The translations under genes and the position numbers were made by a program. A model generated the notes under the pieces. It was not told the DNA's origin. It was given only the letters and a program-made list of their open reading frames with translations, and made no database searches. This document shows, one piece after another, positions 41,601 to 50,059 of a stretch of 64,000 nucleotides of DNA (the first letter of the stretch is position 1; each line of letters starts with the position of its first letter). The stretch covers positions 361,877 to 425,876 of the forward strand of contig JAKSZU010000165.1 in assembly GCA_026018925.1 (NCBI GenBank). The letters are read 5' to 3'. The stretch comes from Tupaia tana. Taxonomy: Eukaryota; Chordata; Mammalia; Scandentia; Tupaiidae.

Positions 41601-41611
41601 TTGCCCTATAG

Positions 41612-41648
<37 letters not shown>

Positions 41649-42733
41649 CTCTCTCACACACACATACAAACACACACACATGCACACATGCACACACACA
41701 CACACACACACACACAAATGACTCATAGAGCACTACTCTTCTTAATTCACATATTCATTGTTTTGGTGTATTTATTTTATAAACACTATTACTATCCTAT
41801 TTTGTGTAAGCTGTTATCTGGCCATGCTAATTCTATTAGACTCAACACTGAAATAATTTCCAATGGACACACTTGCAGTTTAGTGCTGGGTAAGACAGTG
41901 TTAATCTTAGATCTCATACTGGAGCATGTTAGTCATAAAATGAAAGATGTGTCATTATCAAGGTGACCTGTGGGTGCCTTAAACTTTGAATCTGACTTTG
42001 ATACCCAGATGATAATCACAACAGAATAACAGATAAATTATTATAAAAATATTTTAAACTTTTTTTGAGAGTTTTTTTGCTATAGGGTGTGAGCACTTAC
42101 CAGAAAGACGGAGAGAAACAGAGAGACAGAAAGTGAGAAATCACCCCCCAGGGAGGATGGCCATGCCACAATCCCTTCTCCTCCATTGTCCTCTTGGGAT
42201 CCTGGGCACATATGTACACACGCCCAGTGTGAGTTTCTGCCACCGGGGCCAGGACTCAAACTGTCGTTGACTACATGGGAATCCAGCTACATAGCCATTA
42301 TGCCAACTGCTGGACCCAAAATATTTTAAACTTTTTCAACCATGCTCAAATACCTCTGCAATTAAGAACAAAAAAATGAATGATATCAGAATATCACACT
42401 TTGAATTATATTGCAGAAAGAAAAAGAAACATAGTTTAAAGATTGAAGACTCAACATTCTAATCAATTTCACACTTAGGCACCTCAAAATTTGCTGTCAT
42501 ACAAAATATAAAATCGGACAATTGTCAAATAAAATGTAGTACTGGCAATTGTAAAATATGGAAAATTATAAGAAATTATGCTTCTATTTTTCCAATATAT
42601 AAGGAATAAATACGGTTTGAATTCTCCCATAACTGTTATTCAACTTCAGGCATTATAATGGTAGAGATCATTTTGATTTTCATTACTAGTAAAAATTAAC
42701 ATTTATGTTCTGGTTAGAATATGCCAAGAAAAG

Positions 42734-42777
<44 letters not shown>

Positions 42778-45700
42778 CGTGAATGTATCACAAAACCAAA
42801 GAGTGTGTAAAACAAGAAATAAAAACAGAGGTAGGTATGGAGACAGCCCATGGCATGGTGGTTAAGGTGACTGAATGTCACATGACTCAAATTGTGACTT
42901 GTGTTCTCAACCAGATAGCTTGTAAAATACACCAGGAGTTTGTATGTTGTGCAAAATAATGATAAGGGGGAAATGTGGTGCAGAAGGGATTGTGGCATGA
43001 CCATTTTACAGAGGTGGTGCTGTCTCAGTTTCTTTCTTTCTCTGGGTGTCTCTCTCTAGTAAGTGAATGTGCCTCTCAGCAATTTTTTTTTAAATGAATA
43101 ATATGGAGCCCGCAGGTGGCATGGTGGCTAAGAGTGCTGGACTGCCACATGACTGACTGCTGTTCAAGTCTTGGACTGAGTGGCTTGTTTTCTCACTTTC
43201 ACTCTCTCTCTGGTAGAATTAAAAATAATATAATAATAATCTGGAAAAATTAATAAAAAGCTATTTGATGATGATGATGGGTATTTTAATGTCTTTGTAT
43301 TGACTGATATGCACGGTATTCCTCCTGGAAAAAAAAATGTAATACACTGTAAAGTTCTATGTGATTCAATGTAATATAAACAAGATTATGATAATAATAA
43401 ACTAAATTAATAATAATAATAACAAATTAAATTAAATATGTAAGTAATTTTTTTAGTGAATATTAGGGGCCAGTAGGTGGCATGATTCATAAGGAACTAG
43501 ACCCCCACAAGACTGACCATGGTTTGAGTCCCAGAACTGGCCACTTACTTTTCCACTTCCCCTCTCTTTTTCTGTCTCTGTCTCTCTGTCCTAAACACAA
43601 ATGCCCTGGAGCAAATTTTAAAACTAATAATAAATTAATTAAATAAATTATTATGTTAAAAAAGAAAAAGAAAAAAATGAATAAAAAAGAAAGAGTTTGG
43701 GTCCCAGAAGAAAATAACATATTCATGTGGGTGCCAAACCTATTCCTGAGACAAAAGTCTAAAATATCTGCTGACTTTTGGAATAGAAATAGATAAAACA
43801 AGAAAAAAATGTGATTAGTTATCACTCTAATTCTTTTTTTCTAAGAACTGTTTATTTAATTCCATTATTATTATTAATAAAATTTGCTTTAAGTCATGCA
43901 CACTTACCAGAGAGATTTAGGAAGGGAAAGTGAGAAAGCAAGTTACCATGTCTGAGACTCAAACTGCAATAAGTCTTGTGGGAGTCTATGACTTTTTTTT
44001 TTTGTATTATTTTACTTTCTTTCATATATTCAATCACTATACATCACTTCACTTGTAAAGTGAATTTTCCAACATGAATACATTTCTCACCAGTCCAGCT
44101 AGAGATTCCCTACATGTTATCATCAACAGATAATAATCCATTTTTATGTCCCATAAATGTCTTGCCTCTCTGTTTTACTCCTTAATGTCTTTCCTAAGAC
44201 TCTCCTTCTTCCAGCATCTTCCCACACTAGGATATTTACTGCCATGACACCTGCTGACCCCCACTGTAATTCTTTCAGAAGATATTGGGTTGTAAGAGTC
44301 ACGATGCATTTTTAGTTTTTTTTCTTTTCTTTGAAAAAATGCATCATGACTTTTTCAACAGCCCAACAATAGTGCCTCGATATTACCAAAAGTAAGTACT
44401 TGAGTTAATATTAGACACACCACCTATTTTTCTAAAAAAAAAAGTAATTTAAATGCAGACATACTTATTGATTTCCATAATCTCTGTGGCTGCTTTCCTG
44501 CTACATAACAATAGAAGTGTGTATTTGCAACAGAAACCCCATAATGTATAAAGGGAAAAATATTACTAGCCTCTCAAAAATAAAAAAGATTTACAAACTA
44601 TTCTTTCAAATGTATATAAATGGATACCTCAAAAAGAACATTCCATCTTTCTATCATGTAATTATAATACCAATTTCTCAAACAACAGCTATATAAAAAC
44701 AATCAAATTCCATTCAAGATTTAAATGTTTTAAAATAGTTTTCTGTGACCTGCAGTTCTCATAGTCATTTATTGTTGAACTACAACATGGCCAAAGGCAG
44801 TTCAAGTCCTGAATACGATGCTTTGAAACTCATGTCAGGCAGTTGTGTGTACATGCCCAAGATCCTGGGAAGAGAATGGAGAAAAAAAGACTGCAGCATG
44901 ACCATTCTCTCTGAGGGTGATTTCTCACTTTTTCTCTCACTGTGTCTCTCTCTTTCTCTCTCCCTGGCAAGTACACATGCCCTAAAGCAAAAACCTCTAC
45001 CAAAAAAAAAATTAAACCTGTTTTCAAAATTTACATAGGATTATTTATGATAATATTGATAGAAAAATTATAATGTACAGTAAAAATGTAGGTACACAAA
45101 GCGACATACTATATACAAGGAAAAATCAATAGAAATTAGGATAGAGATAGAAGTTAGGATATTCCAGGAGAGCAAGATATTTCTTGTTTTCTGAATATTA
45201 AAATAAAACTATTTATTTCTGTTGTGATGAACAAATATGATAAACCATGGAAATATAAAGTTTATTATAAGGAAAACAGAGGAGAGTGTAGAGGAGAGAT
45301 CTGGAATAAATTCTCATCATTGATAGTATAATTCAGGGCCACAAGATGGACCAACCAAGATCTTTAGATACTAAGATCCAGTTTTAAATTACTTTAGTGT
45401 CACCCGAGGCTGAAAGAATTCTCCCAGTGTTATCAACATAGGCTCTTAATTTGGTATATCTTGGTATTGCCTTGGGGATTCATCTGTGGAAAATTACACA
45501 AAAGTCACCATTTTCTTTAACATGACAATTTGTGAAATTACATTTATAAATCTTTGTTTTGTCACCAGATGCAAAGCAGTGTGTCCAGTGCCCAGCTCAA
45601 GAGTATCCAAACAGTGAAAGAACTCACTGCCTCCCCAAGCCTGTGACATTCCTGGCTTTTGAGGATGCTTTGGGGACAGCCATGGCCTACATGGCTCTGT

Positions 45701-46476
45701 GTTTCTTTGTCCTCACAGCTACAGTTTTGTGGATCTTTGTGAAGCACCGAGACACTCCCATTGTCAAGGCCAACAATCAGGCTCTCAGCTTTATTCTGCT
45801 CATCTCTCTTCTGCCATGCTTCCTCTGCTCCTTGCTCTTCATTGGCCATCCTAACACAGTCACCTGTGTCCTCCAACAAGTTGCATTTGGCCTTGTGTTC
45901 ACTGTGGCTGTTTCCACTGTTTTGGCCAAAACCATTACTGTGATTCTGGCATTCAGGGCCATGAATCCTGGAAGAACAATGAGGTGCCTGCTGCTCCCAG
46001 GGGCTTCCAACTCTGTCATTCCCATTTGCTCCCTGATCCAAATGATTATCTGTGGAATCTGGCTGGGAACCTCTCCCCCTTTCATTGACATAGACTCACA
46101 CTCTGAGCCCAGAAGCCTCATCATTGTGTGCAACAAGGGCTCTGTCACTGCCTTCTACTGTGTCCTGGGCTACCTGGGTTTCTTGGCTCTGGGGAGCTTC
46201 ACCGTGGCTTTCCTGGCCAGGAACCTGCCTGACACATTCAATGAAGCCAAGCTCCTCACATTCAGCATGCTGGTGTTCTGCAGTGTCTGGGTCACATTTT
46301 TCCCTGTCTATCACAGCACCAAGGGGAAGTTCATGGTGGCCGTGGAGGTCTTCTCCATTTTGGCCTCCAGTGCAGGGCTCCTAGGCTGCATTTTTGTGCC
46401 CAAGTGCTATATTATTCTTATAAGGCCTGATAAGAATTCCTGGAAAGCTGTAAAAAGCAGAAGAGGTTACAAATAA
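12347..46476 (+). CDS. VMN2R-like: Vomeronasal type-2 receptor, six-exon gene, apparently intact
   Basis: Six exons join in frame: 12347-12567, 21732-22023, 32259-33074, 37255-37479, 41191-41314 and 45569-46476. The total is 2586 nt, giving 861 residues plus stop. Domain order is signal peptide, Venus-flytrap ligand-binding domain (exons 1-4), nine-cysteine NCD3G linker (exon 5 and start of exon 6), then seven-helix domain (exon 6). Length, exon count and the 124-nt fifth exon match the V2R family. Known role of the family: G-protein-coupled detection of peptide or protein pheromones in basal vomeronasal neurons. Every intron has GT/AG ends and no exon contains a stop. Introns 1 and 2 (9.2 and 10.2 kb) are swollen by an L1 and a provirus, both antisense. 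The subfamily and orthologue cannot be fixed by eye, hence only a family symbol. Expression is not shown by the sequence. Confidence 0.9.
13050..15040. repeat. Intron 1 SINE cluster with (CT)n microsatellite
   Basis: 13050-13222 long-form, reverse. 13800-14085 long-form, forward, with its CT-rich part expanded to (CT)n at 13974-14020. 14182-14435 long-form, forward. 14895-15040 short-form, reverse. 12568-13050, 13223-13800 and 14436-14895 hold nothing recognisable. Confidence 0.7.
16278..16832 (-). pseudogene. L1 ORF2 C-terminal remnant
   Basis: 184 open codons of the post-RT part of ORF2 ([20 protein letters not shown], then a W-rich stretch with [13 protein letters not shown]). The same segment is seen at 59320-59880 on the + strand. 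The frame is broken on both sides. Confidence 0.82.
17082..17468 (-). pseudogene. L1 ORF2 reverse-transcriptase remnant
   Basis: 128 open codons contain GTRQGFPLS and [13 protein letters not shown], the RT motifs around the catalytic aspartates, for target-primed reverse transcription. The N-terminal 40 codons are an inserted copy of sequence from 18281-18397. The frame ends at stops on both sides. Confidence 0.8.
17571..17839 (-). repeat. Young long-form SINE inside the L1
   Basis: Flanked by an exact 17-bp duplication AAGGCATGTTGTATTTT (17554-17570 and 17840-17856). CpG-rich and nearly identical to 55069-55336, hence a recent insertion. Confidence 0.92.
20700..21372 (-). promoter_or_regulatory. 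L1 5' UTR with two tandem monomers
   Basis: GGAGATGGAAATGRGCTCTG and its following 60 bases occur at about 21100 and again at about 21306, a period of roughly 204 bases. Tandem monomers are the promoter form of several mammalian L1 lineages. It ends 360 bases before V2R exon 2. Confidence 0.6.
21732..22023 (+). CDS. VMN2R-like: V2R exon 2: ligand-binding domain
   Basis: The acceptor is a pyrimidine tract ending TTTAG|G and the donor is a perfect CAG|GTAAGT. The exon completes a split codon and ends in phase 0. It encodes [20 protein letters not shown] and later [11 protein letters not shown], the conserved V2R lobe-1 segments with the N-x-S glycosylation motif. Length (292 nt) and both phases match V2R second exons. 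The 5' end of the antisense L1 lies 360 bases upstream. Confidence 0.93.
22255..22500 (+). repeat. Worn long-form SINE in intron 2
   Basis: Head GGTAATATAGTGGTTAATG, end CCCTATGACAAATTAAAA. 22501-23575 is otherwise unrecognised intron sequence. Confidence 0.65.
23583..23740. repeat. (AT)n microsatellite tract
   Basis: Long TA/AT run with short AC and AAGT interruptions. Every apparent reading frame across it is simple-sequence translation. Confidence 0.9.
23745..24150 (+). mobile_element. HAL1 tail fragment H3
   Basis: Matches the 3' tail of H1: ATGATTAAGCCACTTTGCAG landmark, then a shortened second module ending in TTTAAAAAAAGAATTGC. It is 5'-truncated with an internal deletion, and lies just upstream of the provirus. 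Confidence 0.75.
24240..24676 (-). repeat. Provirus 3' LTR
   Basis: 437 bases bounded by the TG...CA ends. Reverse strand shows AATAAA then CCTCTTGCATTTTGC, the R-region poly-A layout of gammaretroviruses. Lacks the 15-base duplication seen in the other LTR. Confidence 0.93.
24672..25468 (-). pseudogene. env: Provirus env, internally deleted
   Basis: The N-terminal part keeps a signal peptide and about the first third of the surface subunit (25468-24934, with one frame change near 25050-25190). It then joins at about 24900-24935 to the membrane span and cytoplasmic tail of the transmembrane subunit (24672-24896). The rest of the surface subunit, the cleavage site, the fusion peptide and most of the ectodomain are missing, so no functional envelope is possible. 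Confidence 0.85.
24677..24696 (-). other. Provirus polypurine tract region
   Basis: Reverse strand CAAAATGGGAGAA ends directly at the 3' LTR, the position where plus-strand synthesis is primed. Less purine-pure than usual. Confidence 0.6.
25404..26618 (-). pseudogene. pol: Provirus integrase (broken)
   Basis: HHCC zinc-binding region (H-x3-H and CRPC, 26250-26400), catalytic core with WEVDFTE, and the segment ending [16 protein letters not shown] with the core glutamate. A frameshift near 26010-26030 falls just before the second catalytic aspartate. A C-terminal SH3-like part (EPRWKG, 25450-25500) overlaps the start of env, as in relatives. Confidence 0.87.
26619..28458 (-). pseudogene. pol: Provirus reverse transcriptase and RNase H (broken)
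   Basis: The [21 protein letters not shown] stretch and VLDLKDAFF carry the first catalytic aspartate; the YVDD box lies at about 27882-27893. An in-frame TGA at 28080-28082 splits the domain. RNase H follows with a YTDSRYA motif near 26800 and at least one frameshift near 26905-26930. The N-terminal RT part (28266-28458) is also out of frame. Confidence 0.88.
28459..28909 (-). pseudogene. pro: Provirus protease
   Basis: An open stretch with the aspartic-protease active site LVDTGA (near 28823-28840) and the second signature LLGRDLL. It would cleave Gag-Pol. This part alone is open, but it is reached only through broken gag. Confidence 0.88.
28910..28912 (-). other. gag-pol read-through stop (UAG)
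   Basis: The gag frame ends in UAG followed by G, and the protease frame continues in phase directly after it, the gammaretroviral read-through arrangement and not a frameshift. The downstream pseudoknot was not tested. Confidence 0.7.
28913..30520 (-). pseudogene. gag: Provirus gag (broken)
   Basis: Starts at 30520 with Met-Gly, the myristoylation signal of matrix. A PPPY late-budding motif lies near 30065-30080, capsid with its major homology region at about 29390-29450, and a charged K/E/R-rich stretch before the nucleocapsid. Breaks: frameshift near 30200, TGA at 29568-29570, frameshift near 29290, and a one-base A-run expansion near 29015 that disrupts the zinc knuckle, whose last cysteine also looks lost. 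It would package genome and build the core in an intact virus. Confidence 0.88.
30916..30933 (-). other. Provirus primer-binding site (tRNA-Pro type)
   Basis: Reverse strand TGGGGGCTCGTCCAGGAT starts three bases after the 5' LTR. It corresponds to the 3' end of tRNA-Pro with one apparent mismatch. Confidence 0.85.
30937..31388 (-). repeat. Provirus 5' LTR
   Basis: 452 bases. A CATAAAAAGA TATA-like element lies at about 31119-31128 (reverse). GGCAGTTTATCACAA is tandemly doubled (about 31286-31315), explaining the extra length. The poly-A signal here reads ATTAAA, not AATAAA. Confidence 0.93.
31393..32258. other. Rest of V2R intron 2
   Basis: AT-rich sequence without a repeat I can name, apart from an (AAAAT)n run at 31651-31683 and a (TTTG)n run at 32232-32252 just before exon 3. 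Confidence 0.5.
32259..33074 (+). CDS. VMN2R-like: V2R exon 3: main ligand-binding exon
   Basis: An 816-nt exon of 272 codons, phase 0 at both ends, with acceptor TTCAG|G and donor CAG|GTAAAC. It begins with [20 protein letters not shown] and continues with a W-V-A-L-Y-V-S-D-D lobe-2 strand and a late cysteine cluster ([15 protein letters not shown]) typical of V2R exon 3. There are no stops or frameshifts. A TTTG microsatellite abuts the acceptor and serves as its pyrimidine-rich tract. The upstream intron contains the provirus. Confidence 0.95.
33130..33640 (-). repeat. Two reversed long-form SINEs after exon 3
   Basis: Copies at 33130-33352 and 33395-33640, the second ending CACCAAGCCATCTGCT. 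The open frame of exon 3 runs on into the first one past the donor site; that extension is not coding. 33641-34215 is unrecognised. Confidence 0.75.
34218..35490 (+). repeat. Four SINEs in intron 3
   Basis: 34218-34400 short form; 34683-34937 long form with AGTTGGCATAATGGCTATG head; 35046-35230 short form with (CT)n; 35240-35490 worn long form. Confidence 0.75.
35511..36064 (+). repeat. Two SINEs at one triplicated target site
   Basis: Copies at 35511-35778 and 35797-36064. AGAATTTAAAAGTTTGGG stands at 35493-35510 and 35779-35796, and a diverged third copy (ATAATTTAAAAGTTTTAA) at 36065-36082. Confidence 0.85.
36180..36828. repeat. Old L1-like 3' piece and SINEs
   Basis: 36185-36330 resembles an ancient L1 3' end (TTTTATTGAGGTGCAAATAG). 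36354-36508 short-form SINE, forward. 36510-36640 partial long-form, reverse. 36665-36828 short-form, reverse. 36829-37254 is unrecognised intron. Confidence 0.6.
37255..37479 (+). CDS. VMN2R-like: V2R exon 4: end of ligand-binding domain
   Basis: A 225-nt exon of 75 codons, phase 0, with acceptor CCAG|C and donor GAG|GTATGA. It begins LHPFLRKN and ends [16 protein letters not shown], which matches the start and end of V2R exon 4 (LH-x-FL-R and I-x-EEMI-x-WP). The middle is more diverged: the Gly-Leu-Gly segment usual in relatives is not obvious. That could be ordinary divergence or relaxed constraint. The frame is fully open. Confidence 0.9.
37560..38125 (-). mobile_element. L1 3' end fragment in intron 4
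   Basis: Shares TAAAGTGAATTTTCCAACATGAATACATT with 44050-44085 and ATAGAGTGCAGACA with 63830, all in reverse orientation. Confidence 0.65.
38148..38898. repeat. Two long-form SINEs
   Basis: 38148-38405 forward (GGGCCAGCAGATGCTGTGC head). 38640-38898 reverse (ends GCGCCATCTGCTGGTCCCC). Confidence 0.8.
39251..40135. repeat. Three SINEs in intron 4
   Basis: 39251-39520 long form, forward. 39580-39765 short form, reverse, with (GA)n. 39853-40135 long form, forward. 38899-39250 is unrecognised. Confidence 0.78.
40519..41025 (+). repeat. Short-form and long-form SINE before exon 5
   Basis: 40519-40700 ends in (AAT)n. 40778-41025 has a GCGGCCAAGAGGTAGCATAG head and CCCTATAGCAAAAATC end. Confidence 0.75.
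41191..41314 (+). CDS. VMN2R-like: V2R exon 5: cysteine-rich linker (NCD3G)
   Basis: The exon is exactly 124 nt, the hallmark length for V2R exon 5, running from CTCAG|ACT to CAA|GTATGA with one base carried into exon 6. It supplies six cysteines (C-x3-C, then C-C-x2-C-x2-C) of the linker that couples ligand-domain closure to the helices. It begins [10 protein letters not shown] and ends GISNQT. Confidence 0.95.
41399..41720 (+). repeat. Long-form SINE with (CT)n and (CA)n
   Basis: Head GGGGCCAGAAGGTGATGTGG directly after exon 5's intron start. (CT)n at 41619-41644 and (CA)n at 41687-41716 follow the SINE end. Confidence 0.78.
42060..43240. repeat. Three SINEs and a T-tract in intron 5
   Basis: 42060-42320 long form, reverse. 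42838-43095 long form, forward. 43107-43240 short form, forward. 42739-42777 is a pure T run. 42321-42735 is unrecognised. Confidence 0.75.
43245..43440 (+). mobile_element. L1 3' UTR fragment
   Basis: Matches 61075-61190: TGTATTGACTGA, TGTAATACACT and AATGTAATATAAA in the same order, followed by an AATAAT tail. Confidence 0.75.
43467..45020. repeat. SINEs and a nested L1 piece in intron 5
   Basis: 43467-43655 short SINE, forward. 43845-43993 plus 44241-44262 is one reversed short SINE split by an L1 3' fragment (43994-44240, reverse). 44745-45020 is a long SINE without a clear head. 44263-44740 and 45021-45568 are unrecognised. Confidence 0.68.
45569..46476 (+). CDS. VMN2R-like: V2R exon 6: seven-transmembrane domain and C-terminus
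   Basis: The acceptor is CACCAG|AT and the TAA stop is at 46474-46476. The exon adds the last three of nine linker cysteines, then seven hydrophobic helices. Hallmarks are [12 protein letters not shown] in loop 1, LPDTFNEAK in loop 3 (the family's G-protein-facing loop), and FVPKCY in helix 7, the class C F-x-P-K-x-Y motif. The short basic tail ends SRRGYK. An AATAAA overlaps the stop codon. The last 30 codons reappear, diverged, at 51768. Confidence 0.97.
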
Positions 46477-46849
46477 AATATAAGATTTATATCATATGAC
46501 TGTATCACAATTTTACAGTTTTGAACCAGAAAGGTACAAATTTTATATTCTTTTAAAGTAATTGAAACTGACTGTGTTATTAAATTCATTTTTAAAACAG
46601 TGTATGCATCCAAGTTTTGACAGTCATACTTTCAACTATGATTGGTATCTTAGATTAATGGGTATTTTTTACATTATGGGTATTGATTAATGTTTACATT
46701 TTATTAATTATTTAGTATTTATTGTGTTCTCCTAGAAAGCTTTTTACTTCTATATAGTCAGGAATAATGTCTTTACTTCTATATCTGATTTCTTGATTTG
46801 TATCTTCTCTCTCTGTTCTTGTAAGGTCTTGCTTTATTTACCTTTATTA

Positions 46850-46988
46850 TTTTGATGACCATAATTTATTTTAATTTGACCAGAGAGTCAGGGAGAGTGA
46901 GAAAGTAAGTCCCCAGTTCTGGGACTCAAATTGCTGTCCATCATGTGGGAGTGCAGTGCTCTCAACTACTACACTTTCTGCTGGCCAC
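46850..46988 (-). repeat. Short-form SINE shared by both duplication units
   Basis: Pairs with 54825-54990 in unit B, so it was present before the duplication. Confidence 0.75.
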
Positions 46989-47170
46989 TGAAATTTAAAA
47001 ATGATTCCAAGAACATAGATTGAGGAAAGGACAGTAGTTTAATGGTTCTGGATATAGCAGCTATCCATGTCAGAAAGAACAGATTAAGAACTTAAATGAA
47101 GACACAAAACAGGACTACAAAACAAAAGTAGGCGAAATGCCACAAGTATTGATCTGGGCACAGATTTTTT

Positions 47171-49513
47171 TTTCTCTTTAAATGTATTTTTTACATTAAT
47201 TCACTATACATCATTACAGCATACAAATGAATTTTCCATCCAAAATACACTGTGTATTGTCTCAATCAAGCACATCAACATACATGTTTTCAGCAAATAA
47301 TTTTCCAATTCTTATGTCTTGTATACTTTGTTTTTTGTTTTGCCATCCTTGATTCCTTATCCCTAACCATCTGCCATGTCCCACCCTCCTCCCACACTGT
47401 CTCTGGTATCCATGGTTGCTTTCTATGCCTTCCCCCCCCATAATTTAATTGATTTGCTAATAAACTTAATTAGTCTAAATATATCCAATAGCTAGCACAG
47501 CTGATATATACCTATACATGAACCCAAAACTGACTTAGGCATAAACCCCAGTGAGTAGAATGAACATATTATAAAGTAGTACGCAACTGGGGCTATATAG
47601 CTTACTGCAGTCATCAAATATGGATTTTTTTTTTTTAATTTCGATACGAACAGTTTTACCGTTTTTTTTTTTTCTCCTGCAACTTGTTTTTTTAATTACT
47701 TAACATTCATTCCCTGAGCATCATCACAACGTACTAAATGTGGTTTCCCATCTAGAATAAACTACATAGTGGCTTAATCATGCATGTTATCATCAATAAT
47801 ATTCCATTTCTACTTTCATACATATGTATATGTATATAAATGTTTTTTTTTTACCCCATGTTTGACGTTCTGCCCTTTCCCACTCTCTTATTACACTATC
47901 TCTGCTATATACAGTTGTCTTCCATTCCTTTTTCCCCAACATTTTGTTGATCACACAATGTCATATGTAATCTAACTACTTTCAATAGCAAGTTCAGCAG
48001 GTAATTTCAAGAAGAGCAGTTTTGAACTGGTAATGATATTTCCTTGAAACTTAAAGCCTAGAAATGGGTTAGTATTCTGTTCAAATAGTAGGTACATGCA
48101 CCTATCAACAGCTCAAGACAGGACAAAAATCCTTTAAAACTGGAAAACAAAGCTTAGGAGAAAAGAAGCAATAATTTAGTCAAGTCACAGAATGTTGTTT
48201 CATCGGTTCAGTCTCATGTACTTAATCTTTCTTCTGTTAAGGTTCGATCTTCCAGATTGAATTCTGGGATATAATATTCATCTCCAAACATTGTCCCTAC
48301 AATTAAGTTGCACATTTTCTTAGTTTTTGAACTCTTATTTCTGTGTGTCTGCATTTAATTTTACTGACATAGCACTCCCTTAAGAACTTCTTGGAGATCT
48401 GGTCTGGTGCTGGTAAATTCTTTCAGGTTTTGTTTATCTGGGAAAGTTCGTGTCTTTTCTTCCCAAATGAACGATAATCTTGCTGGGTACAGAATTCTCG
48501 GTTGAAATTGCTTTTCCCTTAATACTTTGAATATATTTTCCCATTCTCTCCTCGCTCGCATTGTTTCTGATGAGAGGTCTGCCGTTAGTCTGATGGGATA
48601 CCCTTTTTAGGTAACTTGCCTTTTTTCTCTAGCCAGTCTTAGTATCTTGTCTTTGTCTGTGGTTTTGGTCAATCTGGCTATAATGTGTCTTGGAGAAGAT
48701 CTTCTTGGGTTGATTCTGTTTGGGGTCCTCTGTATTTCTTGGGATGGAATCTTTGAGTGCCTCTCCAGGTTTGGAAAGTTTTCTTGCAGGATTTCATGCA
48801 ATAGATTATCAATGCCCTTATGAGTCTCTTCACCCTCTGGGATGCCTATTATCTGGATGTTTGGACGTTTAATTGTATCTAGTACTTCTCGCATATTATT
48901 CTCAAATTTTTGGGCCATTTTTTCAATCTTCATGGTGGATTTTTCTAGCCCAGCCTTTTTCTCTTCTACATTAGAGATTCTATTTTCTGTATGATCTAGT
49001 CTGCTTTTAATACTTTCAAGGGAGGTTTTGATTTCTTGTATTATAGCCTTCATCTCTAACAGTTCCATCTGATTCTTTTGTAAAGTGTGAAATTCCTCTT
49101 TTAGATCTTGCATGAATTTCCTAACCTCCTGGAACTCTTCAACTCCTTTCTCCTTCCTCTTCAGCAGTTCCTTGTCTTTCTTCTCTTCCATCTCTGTTAG
49201 CTTTGCCATTATGAATGTTCTGAATTCTTTATCAGACATTTCCATGATTTTCATTGAACTGTGTGTGAATGAAGAGGAGTTATCTGTTTCCCTTGTGGGA
49301 GAGGTATTTTCCTGCTTCCCCATATTTCTTGTGGTCCTGCAGCGATTTCTAGCCATCTGGTGGATGGTCAGTTTCTTCTCACACTTGGAGGTTCAATCAT
49401 GCGGGTTTTGTATGCTGGAGGCCCAGTTAGCAGTGGGACATCTTCCTTTCTCCCAAAATGGCTAGAACGCAGGAGCCATGGAGCTGTCTGTCTCTTGAAG
49501 AAGGGCTGTTCTC
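47171..49513 (-). mobile_element. HAL1-type element H4, nearly full length
   Basis: Exact 17-bp target duplication CTGGGCACAGATTTTTT (47154-47170 and 49514-49530). The unfilled site survives in unit B at about 55440-55455. Reverse strand: leader of about 155 bases, ORF1 49356-48361, then a 1.19-kb tail with two related modules, ending in poly-A. No ORF2 sequence. This is the youngest and most complete half-L1 in the window. Confidence 0.9.
48361..49356 (-). pseudogene. HAL1 ORF1 (L1 ORF1p-like) with one premature stop
   Basis: 331 codons in a single frame, close to the usual L1 ORF1p length. Residues about 45-150 form a charged coiled coil. An RRM-like core begins at [15 protein letters not shown]-terminal domain holds RPDLQEVLKGVL near the end. 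One TAA at codon 250 (48607-48609) interrupts an otherwise open frame, where the H1 copy has a tyrosine codon. ORF1p binds L1 RNA as a trimer. It could have produced protein until recently. Confidence 0.85.
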
Positions 49514-50059
49514 CTGGGCACAGATTTTTTTAAAGACCTGAAAATCAGAGACAACAAAAGGAAAAAAATTCACTTGATAGAGTATATAAGAAAGTCAATA
49601 AACCCAAAAGCAAAAAATAAAAAAAAAACTGATTACAGATTTAAATCAAGGCATGCATGAACATTTTTAAAGAAGACATACAATAGTCAAGTATGTGAAA
49701 AAAAAAAGCTTGATATCACTAATTACCAACAAAATACAAATCCAAAGTACAATGAGCTTTCACTTTACCCTAGTTAGAATGATAATTTTCTATGAGGCAA
49801 AAAATAACAAATGCCAAGTGATAAGACATGATACATTACAAAGTTAACTTACATGGAAAGGTTTAGAGTTTACATCTCAAGACCTCCTTGAGTGCACTGG
49901 GCATACTTGTACCCACAATATGGGGCTGGATGAGGTTGGGGGTAGATAATGTGTTGAGATGCTTTGAGGAATGCCAGTTTCTCTAAGAGTTTCTTTAGTC
50001 CTCTTTTTTGTCCCTTTTACCCATGAAAAGAATAAACTTTCAAGTGTCTTGTGTTTTTG

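Noticed and set aside
45562-46148. Reverse-strand open frames over exon 6
   Set aside because: Shadows of the conserved receptor exon on the other strand.
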